Positions 10,947-22,559 of a DNA stretch of 64,000 nt are shown in pieces (position 1 is the first letter of the stretch; each line of letters begins with the position of its first letter). The stretch lies in NCBI GenBank assembly GCA_037367405.1, contig JAZKJV010006940.1, positions 186,001 through 250,000 of the forward strand, in the 5' to 3' direction. This DNA is from Ottelia alismoides. Taxonomy: Eukaryota > Streptophyta > Magnoliopsida > Alismatales > Hydrocharitaceae. The notes below the pieces were generated by a model. The model worked only from the letters and a program-made list of their open reading frames with translations. It was not told where the DNA came from and ran no database searches. Made by a program: the position numbers and the translations under genes.

Positions 10947-12937
10947 ATATCCCTTTTCAATGATGACAAAATCCTTTCAAAATATTAAAGAAAGTTGTAA
11001 TCACATAGGCATACAAAAAATCGAACTAATATATTAAAGTATATAATACCTAATCATTAAGTCAAAATAATTTGAATATCACATGTTCAAATTTGATTTT
11101 AGTTGCTCTCCTTAACCAATATAATAATCTAATCTCGAGTGATTTGATGGTCCTGCTGAAGCTGAGCTCCTTGACGTCAAGCCGGAAAAGAAGAGCTCTT
11201 AACGTCATCCTCTTCTCTATCTCACTAGCACTCACTGAGCTTGTCTCTTCCCCTATAATCTAGTCCCTCCTTTTCCCTTTCCAGACTCATCAATCCACCA
11301 TTCAATAAAAGAATCTTTTATTTCTTTTTAGAAGTGTAAGGAGAGTAATTGTTATAAATCATAAAAAATCCAAGTTTTATCTTTTAATTATCCAATTCTC
11401 CCCCTTGATTAAATAATCCGTTAATCTTTTAAGTCATTTAAGATTGAATTTCATTCTCCCCTTTTTTTGTGATCAATTAAAAAGAACAACAAAGAAAGTG
11501 AATAACATGCATACTTCATTAATAATTAGGGAACAATACAAAATATTTGTGTGGCTCACAAACTAGTTCTATGATACAAGGAAATAAAATAAACTTCAAA
11601 CTAAAAGACCATGAATCTAAGAAAAGAAAACTAAGAACCTAGGAATTACAAAAGGTGTGGCTAGTAGGACGAGGCATAGTCAAAATCCTCAACTCCCTTA
11701 CGAGAGTGTGTTGCCTTCTTGTCATGCTCTATGACATCTCGAGTACCAGATGTACTCATACTCTGGAGTGCCGAATTTTTCTTCTTAGATCTTAGTCTCT
11801 GTTTCTTCTTCTGTTCTCCAGCCTATGGATCTGGCATGGGCATTCATATGTCCTTTACTGGGTGGGAGGAAGAGGCGCATGGTACATAAGGTCTGGGTGA
11901 AGGCTAAGAGAGAGTTGGGGCTCGTTGAAGTACATTGCGATGAGCACGGGCATGGGGTGCACAAGTCCCGAGTGTTGCTGGTGATGGAGCAGGAGGATGT
12001 CTCGAGATATGCATCATATGCATCTCATCAGACAGACGATAAAGCATCGCATGTTCATCATTCACAAACTAATCAAGTTGTTGGAGAAGGTCGATATCTT
12101 TTGCTGAAAACTCAATATTGCATCAGCCATCTCTTGGATATGGTGGAGCTCGAGAGAGGGAGTATCGATGATGACATGCTATGAAAGATTGCTCCTCTGA
12201 GGCGAGGCGGTAATCCAAATATCCTAAGATGGAGTCAAAGGTAGAGGGAGAAGAACAAACATGCATAAGAATGAAGTCAGAGGAGTGAGCGGTCGGGGTA
12301 GGTAGGTTGCATGTGGATTCTGAGGTGGTCATAGGCAGCTCTACTTCTGGATTATCTACTTCGACAATGAAGAGCATAGTCTCCACACCAAAGGGTTGGA
12401 CTCGGGTGATGTGGGCGAGGTCACGAGGGACGTGTACTCGGAGATGGTGTAAGATGTGTGTAGCTAGAAATCCTAGGGAGAGGTACTTTACTTATCTCTA
12501 GGATAGGATGTAGAAAAGGTAATGGGACCAGTTGAAGGGCCTAACTAAGATAAAGTCATAAATGAGGGTTTGGGCTTCTAGAGTGACATGGGTGAGTTGG
12601 ATTCTGGTTGCGAAAGCACCAAGAGAATACTTGGTTTAGGAACCTAGGAAAGGGCCTAAGGTTCCATGCTTGGAGGGAATATCTATAGTTTTGTATTGCC
12701 ATTAGGACTTCCCTAAGATTGTATTGGGTTACAAAGTCTATAACCTCAATGAGAGTTGCGTCGGTGTTTGAGCAACCTGAGATCGAGGAGAGGACGTAGG
12801 TGTTGACTATGAAGGTGGTACCGTTCATAGTGGACCTAAGTCGGTAGGTGGAGGCGTCACCAATGTCTTCGAGATTCGTATAGAACTCAATGATGACTTC
12901 AGGTGAGATGGAGTCAACAACGACTCAAGGTGACAGG
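10947..12937 (-). pseudogene. Internal region of S1 with broken retroelement ORF (downstream part)
   Basis: On the minus strand the region upstream of the 3' LTR contains remnants of one long frame. The best piece is 12828-12556, with residues MNGTTFIVNTYVLSSISG and a run toward PFPRFLNQVFSWCF. The layout of a short N-terminal part, a conserved core and a Ser/Pro-rich tail without any pol domain resembles the 'putative plant transposon protein' ORF carried by large non-autonomous LTR elements. Stops and frameshifts break it. The start of the same ORF lies on the other side of the solo LTR, at 22209-22313. No protease, integrase or RT is visible. The family assignment is tentative. Confidence 0.5.
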
Positions 12938-12942
12938 GAAAT
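12938..12942. repeat. Left target-site duplication GAAAT of the solo LTR
   Basis: GAAAT directly precedes the LTR and is repeated at 22204-22208. Confidence 0.7.
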
Positions 12943-13899
12943 TATTGGACATGCGAGCCCACAACGAGTCATTGTGCAATAAATGTTATTGCAAATATTA
13001 TTCCCTGATCTGAAATGAAGAATAATTAATTTGCATAATAGGTCCCTTAGTACAATTAGGGTTATGTACAATGGTCATCTTAATGATCATACAATTGTTG
13101 ATTCAATTGTTTATTCATAGAGGTTGGTGCTTGGATGAATATCTAAAGAGTTAGATTGAGGACTCATCAAGCACCGTCAGATGATTATTTAGAGAGGATA
13201 TCTAGCCTGAGTAGGAGATGGCAATCCTTTCTCATTAGGTTGATATCTGATCGACCTCTTGGTGCAGGTCCCCTGCATGGGAATAGAGATCCAGAGGTGT
13301 CATATAAGTTAGGTCAAAGAGTTGACTTAACGAGATTGAGACAACCAAAGTCCTGTGTCGTATACTGACACGATACATGCACACATCCTCTAACCAGAGA
13401 TAGATGTGTTACTATATGTCTAAGTATGTACAATTGGCAAACCAATAGGTTGACGACCTAACCAAGGTCTATACATCGGTGAGATGGTGTGCATATGAGG
13501 GCATATGAGGAATACGATCTCTCAAAGGGATCATACATGTTCATTCGTGAACCGAAAGACATGAGCTCGCTCATGAGGTATTGGGACCGATCAAATTCCA
13601 TGCATGGTCGTCGTGCTTTGGAAGCATGACAAGAATTTGTAGGTATGTGATGAATCTCATATTCATCATGATAAAATCGACATATTAAACTCCTTGCTTA
13701 ATTAATCCAATAAAAATCACTGATAACTCATTCATTTTATCTTGTATTATATTGTACAAAAATTATGTAATTAACACTATATTTATTGTATTTAATTACT
13801 ATTATATCTTTTGATTTTAATTCTTCTTAAAAACCCATAAAAATTAGGTTAATTAATTATCTATAATGGTACTGACCTTTAAAAGAAATAAAAAAAATA

Positions 13900-14872
13900 C
13901 AAAAAATCTCAAAGCCTAAAAGACAGTTTTTTATCTCTTTAACCCCCCCTCCCTCCAAAAAAACATACTTTTGTACATATGACCTCTTTTGGCTTTTTAT
14001 CCAACATGAAACCCTTAGATTTCATCGAGATCTGCAACTTTCATGTTTTAACTTTTTCTTAATTTTGCCTCTAACTAGTTCTTTTTTATTTTCATATTTT
14101 TTGATTTTTCTATTGGGCCACATGGCGTCATGGGCCGCCCACGTGGCCCGCTTCTCTACTCGCCACTCGGCGCCCCTCCTGGCCGCAGGATCTCCACATA
14201 CCCGCCTCCATCTCCACTGTTCATCATTCGCTCCACCTCAGCCACTAGATCTGATCCCATATATGATCCCGATCGCCCCCTCCTGCCTCACTCACAGCCA
14301 CCCGATCCCCTCATCATCCTACGGCTACCCTCATGCCACATCTTCAACTCACCCTCCACCCTTGGATGGACCCTAGATCTCATCATAACCGTCCGTCTGC
14401 GCTTCACCCTCTGCCACACGATCAGATGAAGGGATATGATCCCCGCCCTCTACCAACGCCTCCATCCAAGTTGTTGGATCGCAAGATCCAATGGCCCACA
14501 AGTCGTCCCCTACCTCCAGCGTACCCACCCCCATGCATTATGCCTCATCGTTGCTCCTCCCCTTCCTATTTTGAAGAACATGTCAACCACCTTCTCCCTC
14601 TCGTAACGCCTCCCCTCCATCGACCGCTCCCTCGCTGTCCTCGCATAATCCCCAACGAACCTCACCATCACTCCTCCATAACTCCTACAATCATTCAAAA
14701 ACCCCGCTTCACCAATGGAAACTGTCGCCTTCTCCTTATAAAACCACCCCTCCTCCACGTTTACCCCCGTCCACCATTTCCATGTGATAGCCCAGCTTCC
14801 CTCGCCCCTCTGGTGACAGCGGAGGGGCAGTTCGTCGAGGCGATGATGACTCTCCGCCTTGGTGTCGACTGA
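13900..14872 (+). other. GC-rich LTR-like block within the composite insertion
   Basis: The phrase around 14018-14046 (ATCTGCAACTTTCATGTTT) followed by a GC-rich, Pro/Ser/His-rich but featureless open stretch resembles 56080-56690. Both look like the 5' part of a gypsy-type LTR. The 179-codon frame at 14333-14872 has biased composition and no domain, so it is not called as a gene. Confidence 0.35.
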
Positions 14873-17800
14873 TAAACACGAATTTCAAGGGGTCTAATTA
14901 TCCCACATAAAGCGGAGACAACCGTGTCGCTGTGGCGACCCTCAATGAATCATGTATTTAATCAACAATGAACCCACAACAGTATAGATATCAAGCAATG
15001 AAGAATAAAGTGTGGAGTCAAATTTATTTTTAACTCTACATAAAAGATGTATAGGTGCAAGTATGTAGAGAGTTCGAACACAAGGAGCAAGGCAGGATAG
15101 ATCTATGCAATGATGCACAACAATGTGAATGTGATGCGTTGTCTACACTATGCAAATGTTTTTGTGGGTTTTTGATTTTTAATTATTTTTTTATTATTTT
15201 TTAAAGTTTTAATTTTGTATTTTTGTTTTTAATTTTCTGATTTTATATTTTCTTTTTATATTTTATAATTTTTTTATAGTTTCTTTTTGAATATTGGAAT
15301 ATATATGCAAGATAAGAAAAGAGGGGATAAAGGATTTCTAAAAATAAGTAAAAATAGTCAAAAATTAGGAAATAAAATCTTTTTGACTTTTTTATATTTT
15401 TTACTATTTTTGTGATTTTTGGGGATTTTTCTGAATATTTTTGGTATTTTTAAAAGCAAAAATACAAGAAAACAGTGAAAATCACTGCTGGCCGAAATTA
15501 AAATGGGAATGAAAAATATCAAACAGTATCAAAATTTTCCCAAATTAATTTTAAAATAAAGATAATAAAACAGGGAACCTACAGGACTTGAGTTTCTATT
15601 TTTTTATTTTTCTATGATTTTATAGACTTTTTTGAAGTTTTTAGGTATTTTCTAGTTTTTAAGGTTTTGATTTTGAATTTTTTAGTTATTTTTGGACTGA
15701 CACTAGAAGACACTAAAATACACAATAGGTAACTTATTTGGAATTTTTCAAGGTGTTTTGCTAATTTTTATGGATTTTCTAAGATAGACAGTACTGAAAT
15801 GCATGTTTTTGATTTTTAGTAAATATTAAAATGCAAAAAAATGCAATGCAAAAATATGGCGTGAACAAGCAAGTTAACAGGAGCTTAAAATGATTTTTAG
15901 GGAATTTTTGGACTTTTAGAAATGCATGAAATAAATATAGAAAACAAGCAAAAGTATATGGCCTGGCAAGGGTATATATGCAAATAGTCAAACATCCAGG
16001 GGCTAGATTGCAACTTTCCAATAAAATTTATAATAAATAAAAGAGTTTCTAGACCAACTACAAAATACAAGACCCGCAGGGGTATCCCTATAAATTACCC
16101 GCCAGGGCGCGTGACTAGCACGCGCCTAGGAATGACCTATTCGTAATTTCCAAAAATCCCAGGGGTTATTGTGCAATCCACCCAAAAATATTACACTGCA
16201 ATTAAAAAATGGTACTGAAAATAAATATACAAATGGCCGAGGGCCTCTCTGCAAAAAGCCACGCACCTCACGTGAACTGGTCACGTAAGGTGATGTAGCC
16301 GAGGGCCTAAGTGCAAAAATGAAAAGTTGAGGGGCCTAAAAATAAATATTACAAAATATTAACACTGCAGATGAAAGTTTGAGTCTTAATTATTAATTAT
16401 AAAAAGCGGAAGGGGTGGCTAAGCAAAATACCCCTAAGCGCATGATCCAACGGCCGTGGCTGATTCACTTGACACGTGGTGACGATATGACGACCAATGA
16501 CGCTTCGCTTCGACGTCTGAGATTAGATCTCAGATTGGAGATCTGACGGTGGAGGAGCGCTGATGATTCGACGGTCGACGTACGATCTGGAGAGGCGGCC
16601 CGATCCAACGGTGGTGGAGCGCGGAGGAAGAACGGGGAAGAACGCCGGCGAGGCAAACTTCCCCGGGCTTGATCTCCGTACTCCGGTGGCTTCTGAGCTT
16701 CAAAATGGGGCAGCACTCTCCTGGGAGCTTCATCTATACGCCGGGAGGTCCAAAACACCTCGGCGGTGGCCGGGGCTCGCTGGGGCTGCTGGCGGAGCTG
16801 GAGGAGCTCGAGCGACTCCGGCGAAGGGCAAAATGACCTTCAGGCGTGCGTTAAAGTTCAAGCACCTGCAGAAAGGCGTGAGAGGACCCAGGGCAAAGTG
16901 CCTAGGTCCCGCGGTGGCAGAGTGGTGGCGTAAAGCGACGGGGCGGAGCTCGGCCGGAGGTGCGCTCCGGTGAGGGGATCTGATTGGTCACTCGATGGAA
17001 ATAGAAATTTCTTGAGGGCTTTTAAACCTAAGGCTATGGAAAACAAAATGCAAGAGAAATCAAAGGGGAATAGGGCTGCCTCGACGGTGTATCACCGGAA
17101 GGAAGGTACCTTGACTGCCGGAGTTGGGGGAGGTGGTGGAAGCGCCTCAGGCATCGCTCGACCCTCCTGAAGACCTCAACACGAAGCTGTCACCTTCATG
17201 GAGGTTCAAGGATCGAAAGGAGAGCTATTCCTATGGAGGGAGACGTTCAAAATCGAAAAGGAAGTCGGGGGTCCGTTATATGTGGTTTGACTCAATGACT
17301 GGGGCGCTCCAAAGACCAAGGAAGATCGATGCAATCGCTAGTCCTCGGCCCAAGATAATCATAGGGCGAGCAAGGTGGATGGTCGAGGAAAAATTTTGCA
17401 GAAGGAATATGGGCGAAAGGGTGAAAGTTTTGACCTAGAAATATCCGCCAAAGCGGCCAAAAACTAGGCCTGACACGGGCTACAGGGGGAAGGGCGCCTA
17501 GTTGACTGGGGTCAACTAGGGTTTGCACCTGGTTGGTCCACATGGACCAACCAGGAAAAACCCTGGAAAATGATTTTGTTAATTCAATTCAAAATAGAAA
17601 ATGGATAAATTAAATTATGATTATCAAAAGAAAAATATTTATTATTTTATAAGGTATTTTATGGTTATTTTTAATTATTTTTATGAGGTATAAAAATACA
17701 AGTTTCCTTTTCTGCCCTTTGTAGGTACATATACCTATAGATTTTATTAATTTATTTTTATTTTGTGTTTTTAATTTATTTATTTTTGTTTATTATTTTA

Positions 17801-18710
17801 TAAAATTATAAAACACTTTTATACTCTTAATTATATTTTTATTTTATTTTTCTGAAGTGTTTTGTATATTTAATAAAATATAATTATGTATTATATAGGT
17901 ATATTCATAGGTATAATACCTATGTATTTTATGTACATGTATTTTATTTTGAGCTTTATTTAGGTTTTTATTCTGATTTTAATGTACAAATATATTATAA
18001 GTAATATTTACATAATTATAAAAATATAAAATTATAAAAATAATGGATAAAGAATAAATTGAATATTTTAATCTGTACATGTATACAATGAGGGTCCAAA
18101 ACTCAACTTTCAAACCGTAGCTCCGCCAAATGCGAAACCACCGCCATTAAATAATTTATTTTTAATTATATACAATTAAATGTGAGTTTGATGCATTTGG
18201 AGTTTTTATTTGTGAGATACGGGTCTGGGAAGTTGGGATTCTGGATTTTTATTTAGACCATAACTTTTTATCTGTACATGATTTTTTATTGAAATCAATT
18301 TTGTATTTTTCTTTCTTAAATTATCTACAAATTTCATGTACAAAATTTCTTTATTTGAGGTATAAAAAGTGGAACAAAAAATAAGTCCCAAAATGAATAA
18401 ATAATGAATGAAATGAATATGTATTTATACTGTATTTTAACCCTTATCTCCCCCTACTTCATTCCTTGTCGACCTATTCATCAAGATGCCTAGGTCTCGG
18501 GGTTTTGGGTCATAAAATATTTACAATATTTTATTCTTTTTCTTTTCTTTTATTTATTCTATAATTTTGGCTTTAATTACAGTAATTTATACACTATTTA
18601 CATGCACATGCATGAATGCTAAGATGCTGAAATTAATGATATTTACACGCATTTACTAGGGTTTTTGAGGCCAAAATGATAGAATAAAGATGATGAAATG
18701 TGGATTCATC
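14873..18710 (-). repeat. Giant gypsy-type LTR copy, minus strand (inverted relative of 22690-26538)
   Basis: The order of landmarks is the mirror image of the G1 LTR. The LTR end region at 14873-15070 matches 26350-26538. The block of 'N-weeks ground' sequence at 16250-16330 with CACGTGA motifs matches 25110-25210. GGTTGGTCCACATGGACCAA at 17534-17553 matches 23832-23851. The run near 18080-18520 matches 22900-23310. Similarity is clear by eye but interrupted. It is the same LTR family in opposite orientation, about 3.8 kb. Confidence 0.7.
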
Positions 18711-19149
18711 ATAGACCCACGGCTGCCATGTCTGTGTTGCGGTGGCTCCGCCTCTACTGAGCTCTGTGCATCGGCCGCGCACTCCGGGCGACAACCCAAG
18801 CTTCAAATGAAGCTCATCCCTGGTCAATCCGCTCCACCGCTTCTTCCTCCTTAATCCTCCAGATTCCAAGTTTAAATTTTTTTCTCTGTTTCTCGAATTA
18901 ATTCAGTCGCCTACCATCATCATCGTCGTCATCACATGACCACCTCATGACCTCAGCCCTACCATCAACACCTTCACCGACTACGTCGCTTGCCCCTTCC
19001 CTTCTCCAGAAGCCTACCCCGCTCTGACCCATCTCCTTCTCCACCTCGCTGGAGAAGGAGCCCAGGTCCTTCGTTCCCTCCGCCTCCGCTGGACCTTCAC
19101 CCAACTCACTCACTCAAGCACATCCGCCAAAGCACACTTCGGCTATACT

Positions 19150-20230
19150 AATCTTGTAGGATCTTCATTGGTTGGAGTTTGCACCGGAGCCCTGTCGAGC
19201 ATTTCTTCTCCGGTGAGGCTTCGTCGACCTGCCGCTCTGATCACTCCCGAATCCTCGTCGCACCTCCAGCCTCTTCGTCAGGACATCAAGCATCTTCTCT
19301 GACCCTCAGGCGAACGTCTGGGGGATGGAGGAGCGCACAAGACCTCGTCGGATCTCCGCCTTCTCCGGTGGCCTACGACGGAAGATGGAAATGCAAATAT
19401 CGTCCGATTTGTTTGATCAGACGACCCATGTGAAGCCACGTGTCACGGTCGAGCCTCACGTCGAACCAACAGGCTCGGATCCTCCAAGCCTCATGCTGAA
19501 GCCACCGCCTGAAGCCATGTGGCCCGAGCCAGCTTTGCCTCCCGAGCCTGTCCCCCTCATGTCACGTGCCTCACGTGCCTCACGTGCACGTCTGGGCATT
19601 TTACAGGGAGGACCTCACAACTTTTGCTATTTACATCCATGCCTCTGTGTACTTTTTGAAAATTTTACAGAGGGCCCCATACAGTTTTACAAAATGACAA
19701 ATAGGTCCCTCTACAGGGACCTATTTGTGATTATTTATCATTTATTTTCTCGCATTTTTATTACAATTATGCCCCTGCATTATTTCTTTTATAACTTGAG
19801 CATCGTTTGTCCAAATTACATGATTTCAATGTCATTTTGTTCCTTATTTCATCACTATATAATGGCACAGTTAATTTTCTCATCAGACACTAAATGAAAT
19901 ACGATGAAATTTTATGTTATATATTGTCCCTTGCTTGCCATTAAATAGGTATTTATTCGTAATTTTATGCTCAAATTGGCTCTAGATCTGAATCATATTT
20001 TATTTTCATTTTCTTTAAGGCATATTTGTAATCCATTATTTGCATGTTTATCCCTTGCATTCATTCATACATTGTGTCCATGCATAATCTTATAACTGCA
20101 TTGAAAAAACAACTAAAAATACATGCATCATATAATTGCATTGTTCTGTATTTTAGTGTGCACATCTGCATGAAGTCCTGAAAATGAGAAGATAATCACT
20201 CATTAATTGAAAAATTTAATGAATATTTTA
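19150..20230 (+). repeat. Second gypsy-type LTR fragment, plus strand
   Basis: GTCACGTGCC/CACGTGCC repeats at 19556-19592, then alternating 'TTTACAGGGAGG...' and 'TTACAGAGGG' text, follow the same layout as 25090-25560 of the G1 LTR, in the same orientation. It is therefore head-to-head with the fragment at 14873-18710. Confidence 0.5.
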
Positions 20231-22203
20231 AAGTATCCCGTGCTCCTATGTTCGACCTTGGTAGACTTGTCAAGTTAAAAATACTCCACAACATTCAAAG
20301 ATTATGGTTTTTGTTGAACCGAATTTGCCTCATATGCTACGACATTCCCTTATTATAAAAGAGGCAAATTTGACGTTCATCAATATGATATATGCTTTTG
20401 GAAAGCATATTATCAATACCAACTCCCAATAACCAAGAATGAGAAACTTGATGATGAAACCCTAAAGATGATAGTGTAAAATTGAATTATATCTTCAGGT
20501 TTATCATAGGTCTTCCAGTAAGCAGGATGTACTTGTATTAGGAATACCCGAGGGTGATGTGATCATAAACGATTGTATAACCATGATGCTTCCATTCTGA
20601 GGGAGTGATGAAACATGTCTGGATTCTAGTGACTCCTCTCAGTAGAGAAGCATTTATGATCTTGGTCCAAGTCTCAGACATTGATCTGAATGAGATTCAG
20701 ATGCAATGAGAAGATTAGATTTATGGCGTTAATTTAAATCAAGCACCTATGAGAGGTCCATGAGATCTGGATTTGAGATGTGATCTCAAATCCAAGTCAC
20801 TATACGTGGAACGTACAATTGTCATGTCCTTATCTCCAAGTATATACGGAGAAAGCGCATTATTCATGATTTGTTGAATTATATCTAAGCATTTAGAAAT
20901 GGATAATTAAATGTGATTTAATTATCATGAATAATGTGAATTTGATTCATATTATTTGAATGCATGAGAATGATAATCCAATATAATTAAATGTGATTTA
21001 ATTATTATGGATATGAATAATGATGGATAGCACTATCCAATTATTCATATATACTATAAACGTGATTTATAATATATTAGAGAGATACTATTGTGACTTA
21101 TATTTGTTGACCAATTATTGATGTGAATTGAATTCACATTGGATGATTAATTGAAAATATAATTTATATTTTATTTTAGGATGTGAATGTGATTCATATC
21201 TTTCCAATGGCATGATTGCAATATTCACAAGATAATTATATATTATTTTTTGTGAAATAATTTACAACAAGTATTGTTATAAATTTTGGAGATATCATGA
21301 GATAATGAGATCTCATGAGATAATGACAAGATTGACCCATTCCATCCTAAGAGGGTGGACGGCCATCAACTTCCATTAGGAGTGGGTGGTCGTCCCCCCA
21401 CCCCTTAGGGATGAGGGCAATCTTCTCCCCCTTTATCCCCAAGATTAATTGATTTAATTTGGAATTAATTTATATTTGTTTATCAATATATATTAATTTA
21501 AATTAAATTTATTATTGTTGTGTTTTTACATCAAGATCATGGCCATTGAAAGAAACACAAATCAATCTCATCCATTCATTTTGTGTTGTCCATAGATTGA
21601 GATCCGTGGACTCCCAAAATCCTATAAAAGAAGAGGCACCCCTTGCTCTTCAAAGTTACAACAACACAACTCCTCTCTCTCTCTCTCTCTCATTCTCACG
21701 AAAGCCCTTTCTCTCTCTCCTTGAGTGGTCATCCACTCCATCCCTAGAGAGAAGGTCGTCGTTGTCATCATATCGTCGGTGTGATGCCTCTTCGACAACT
21801 CTTGGATCTCCATCTTCTTTGGTGCATCTCGCTCATCAAGAAGACGTTCGATCTCGCGATATGAGATCAGGAGATCCATTGCTTGGATCAATGACTTGGA
21901 TTGCGAGAAGCACGTGACTCATCTCCGCGCTCGCAAGCATCTCCTCCGATTGATCGGGCTTGAGACATGAGGTCTCTTCTCTTAGAGGCTCGATCACAAC
22001 CACGCTACAAGAGGTATTCCTTTATCTACTATGTGGTTAGATGAATTGATCCAAGAAGTGTTCTTATATCATGTGATTTCATCGATTAAAAATTTTTAAA
22101 TCCCATCGCACTGAGAAACTAGTGAAACTAGTCGCTCTCGACAGTATATGATGTGATCCTCACGCTTCCGTGATGCACTTAAGGATTCTTATGTATCCTT
22201 TTT

Positions 22204-22208
22204 GAAAT
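22204..22208. repeat. Right target-site duplication GAAAT of the solo LTR
   Basis: This matches 12938-12942. Removing 12943-22208 restores the S1 reading frame. Confidence 0.7.
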
Positions 22209-22313
22209 AAGATCGGATCAAACAAGTTCCTAACCCTATCCATGTCAAAGATCAGGTCATTGATTGAGGCAGATCGGGAGGAGGAAGTTGCCTTGAACCT
22301 CTTTGGTGTCATC
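22209..22313 (-). pseudogene. Start of the S1 ORF (upstream part)
   Basis: An ATG on the minus strand at 22313-22311 opens a frame beginning MTPKRFKATSSSRSASINDL. It runs without a stop to the solo LTR and continues, after the insertion is removed, into the frame at 12937. A basic, Ser-rich N-terminus is typical of the long-ORF proteins of large non-autonomous LTR elements. The leader upstream (22314-22540) contains GATCGATTA motifs like those in the S1 LTR. Confidence 0.5.
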
Positions 22314-22506
22314 CCGAACAAGTTCCCGTAATAATAGGAACCCTAAGATACGGATTGATCTAAGAAATGAACAGAGAAATAGAAAAATAGAAAGCTCGTA
22401 CTTACAGATGATCGATTAAGGTCTAGAAAATGATCGATTAGGGCTTGTCGATCAGACCCTCCTAGATAGTCGTTCAGGCCTATGCTAGTGCTTGAGAAAC
22501 TAAAAC

Positions 22507-22555
22507 TTTGGTGGACTCTCTCTCTCTCTCTCTCTCTCGCGTGCACGCTCTCTCT
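22507..22555. repeat. (CT)n microsatellite at the S1/G1 junction
   Basis: A run of CT dinucleotides at about 22516-22538, a GCGTGCACG spacer and a further CTCTCTC. It lies about where S1 sequence stops and G1 LTR-like sequence begins, so the G1 left end is blurred. Confidence 0.8.
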
Positions 22556-22559
22556 CCCT

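Larger units (their letters stand above)
13648..20382. mobile_element. Composite gypsy-type LTR insertion inside the solo LTR
   Basis: The copia LTR alignment breaks at about 13647 and resumes at about 20383. The insert starts TGATGAATC and ends TTCATCA, with candidate 5-bp duplications GTATG (13643-13647) and ATATG (20383-20387). Its contents are gypsy-type giant-LTR sequence in opposed orientations (see 14873-18710 and 19150-20230). I could not define a clean element with two LTRs, so this may be several insertions or a rearranged element. AT-rich blocks with GC-rich patches at 14100-14870 and 16440-17500 are shown. No intact gene was found. Confidence 0.6.
12943..22203 (+). mobile_element. 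Solo LTR of the long-LTR copia family, split by a 6.7-kb insertion
   Basis: The two halves, 12943-13647 and 20383-22203, align end to end with the 2.64-kb LTRs of E1 and E2. The left half starts TATTGGACATGCGAG. The right half keeps the promoter region with CCTATAAAAG at 21621-21630 and ends near the family end. It is flanked by GAAAT on both sides. It is followed by neither a primer-binding site nor an internal region, so it is a solo LTR left by LTR-LTR recombination. It lies inside the S1 ORF. Confidence 0.85.

Noticed and set aside
14333..14872. 179-codon open frame, Pro/Ser/His-rich
   Set aside because: It lies in a GC-rich LTR-like block, has overlapping open frames in other phases and no domain. 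The length is explained by composition.
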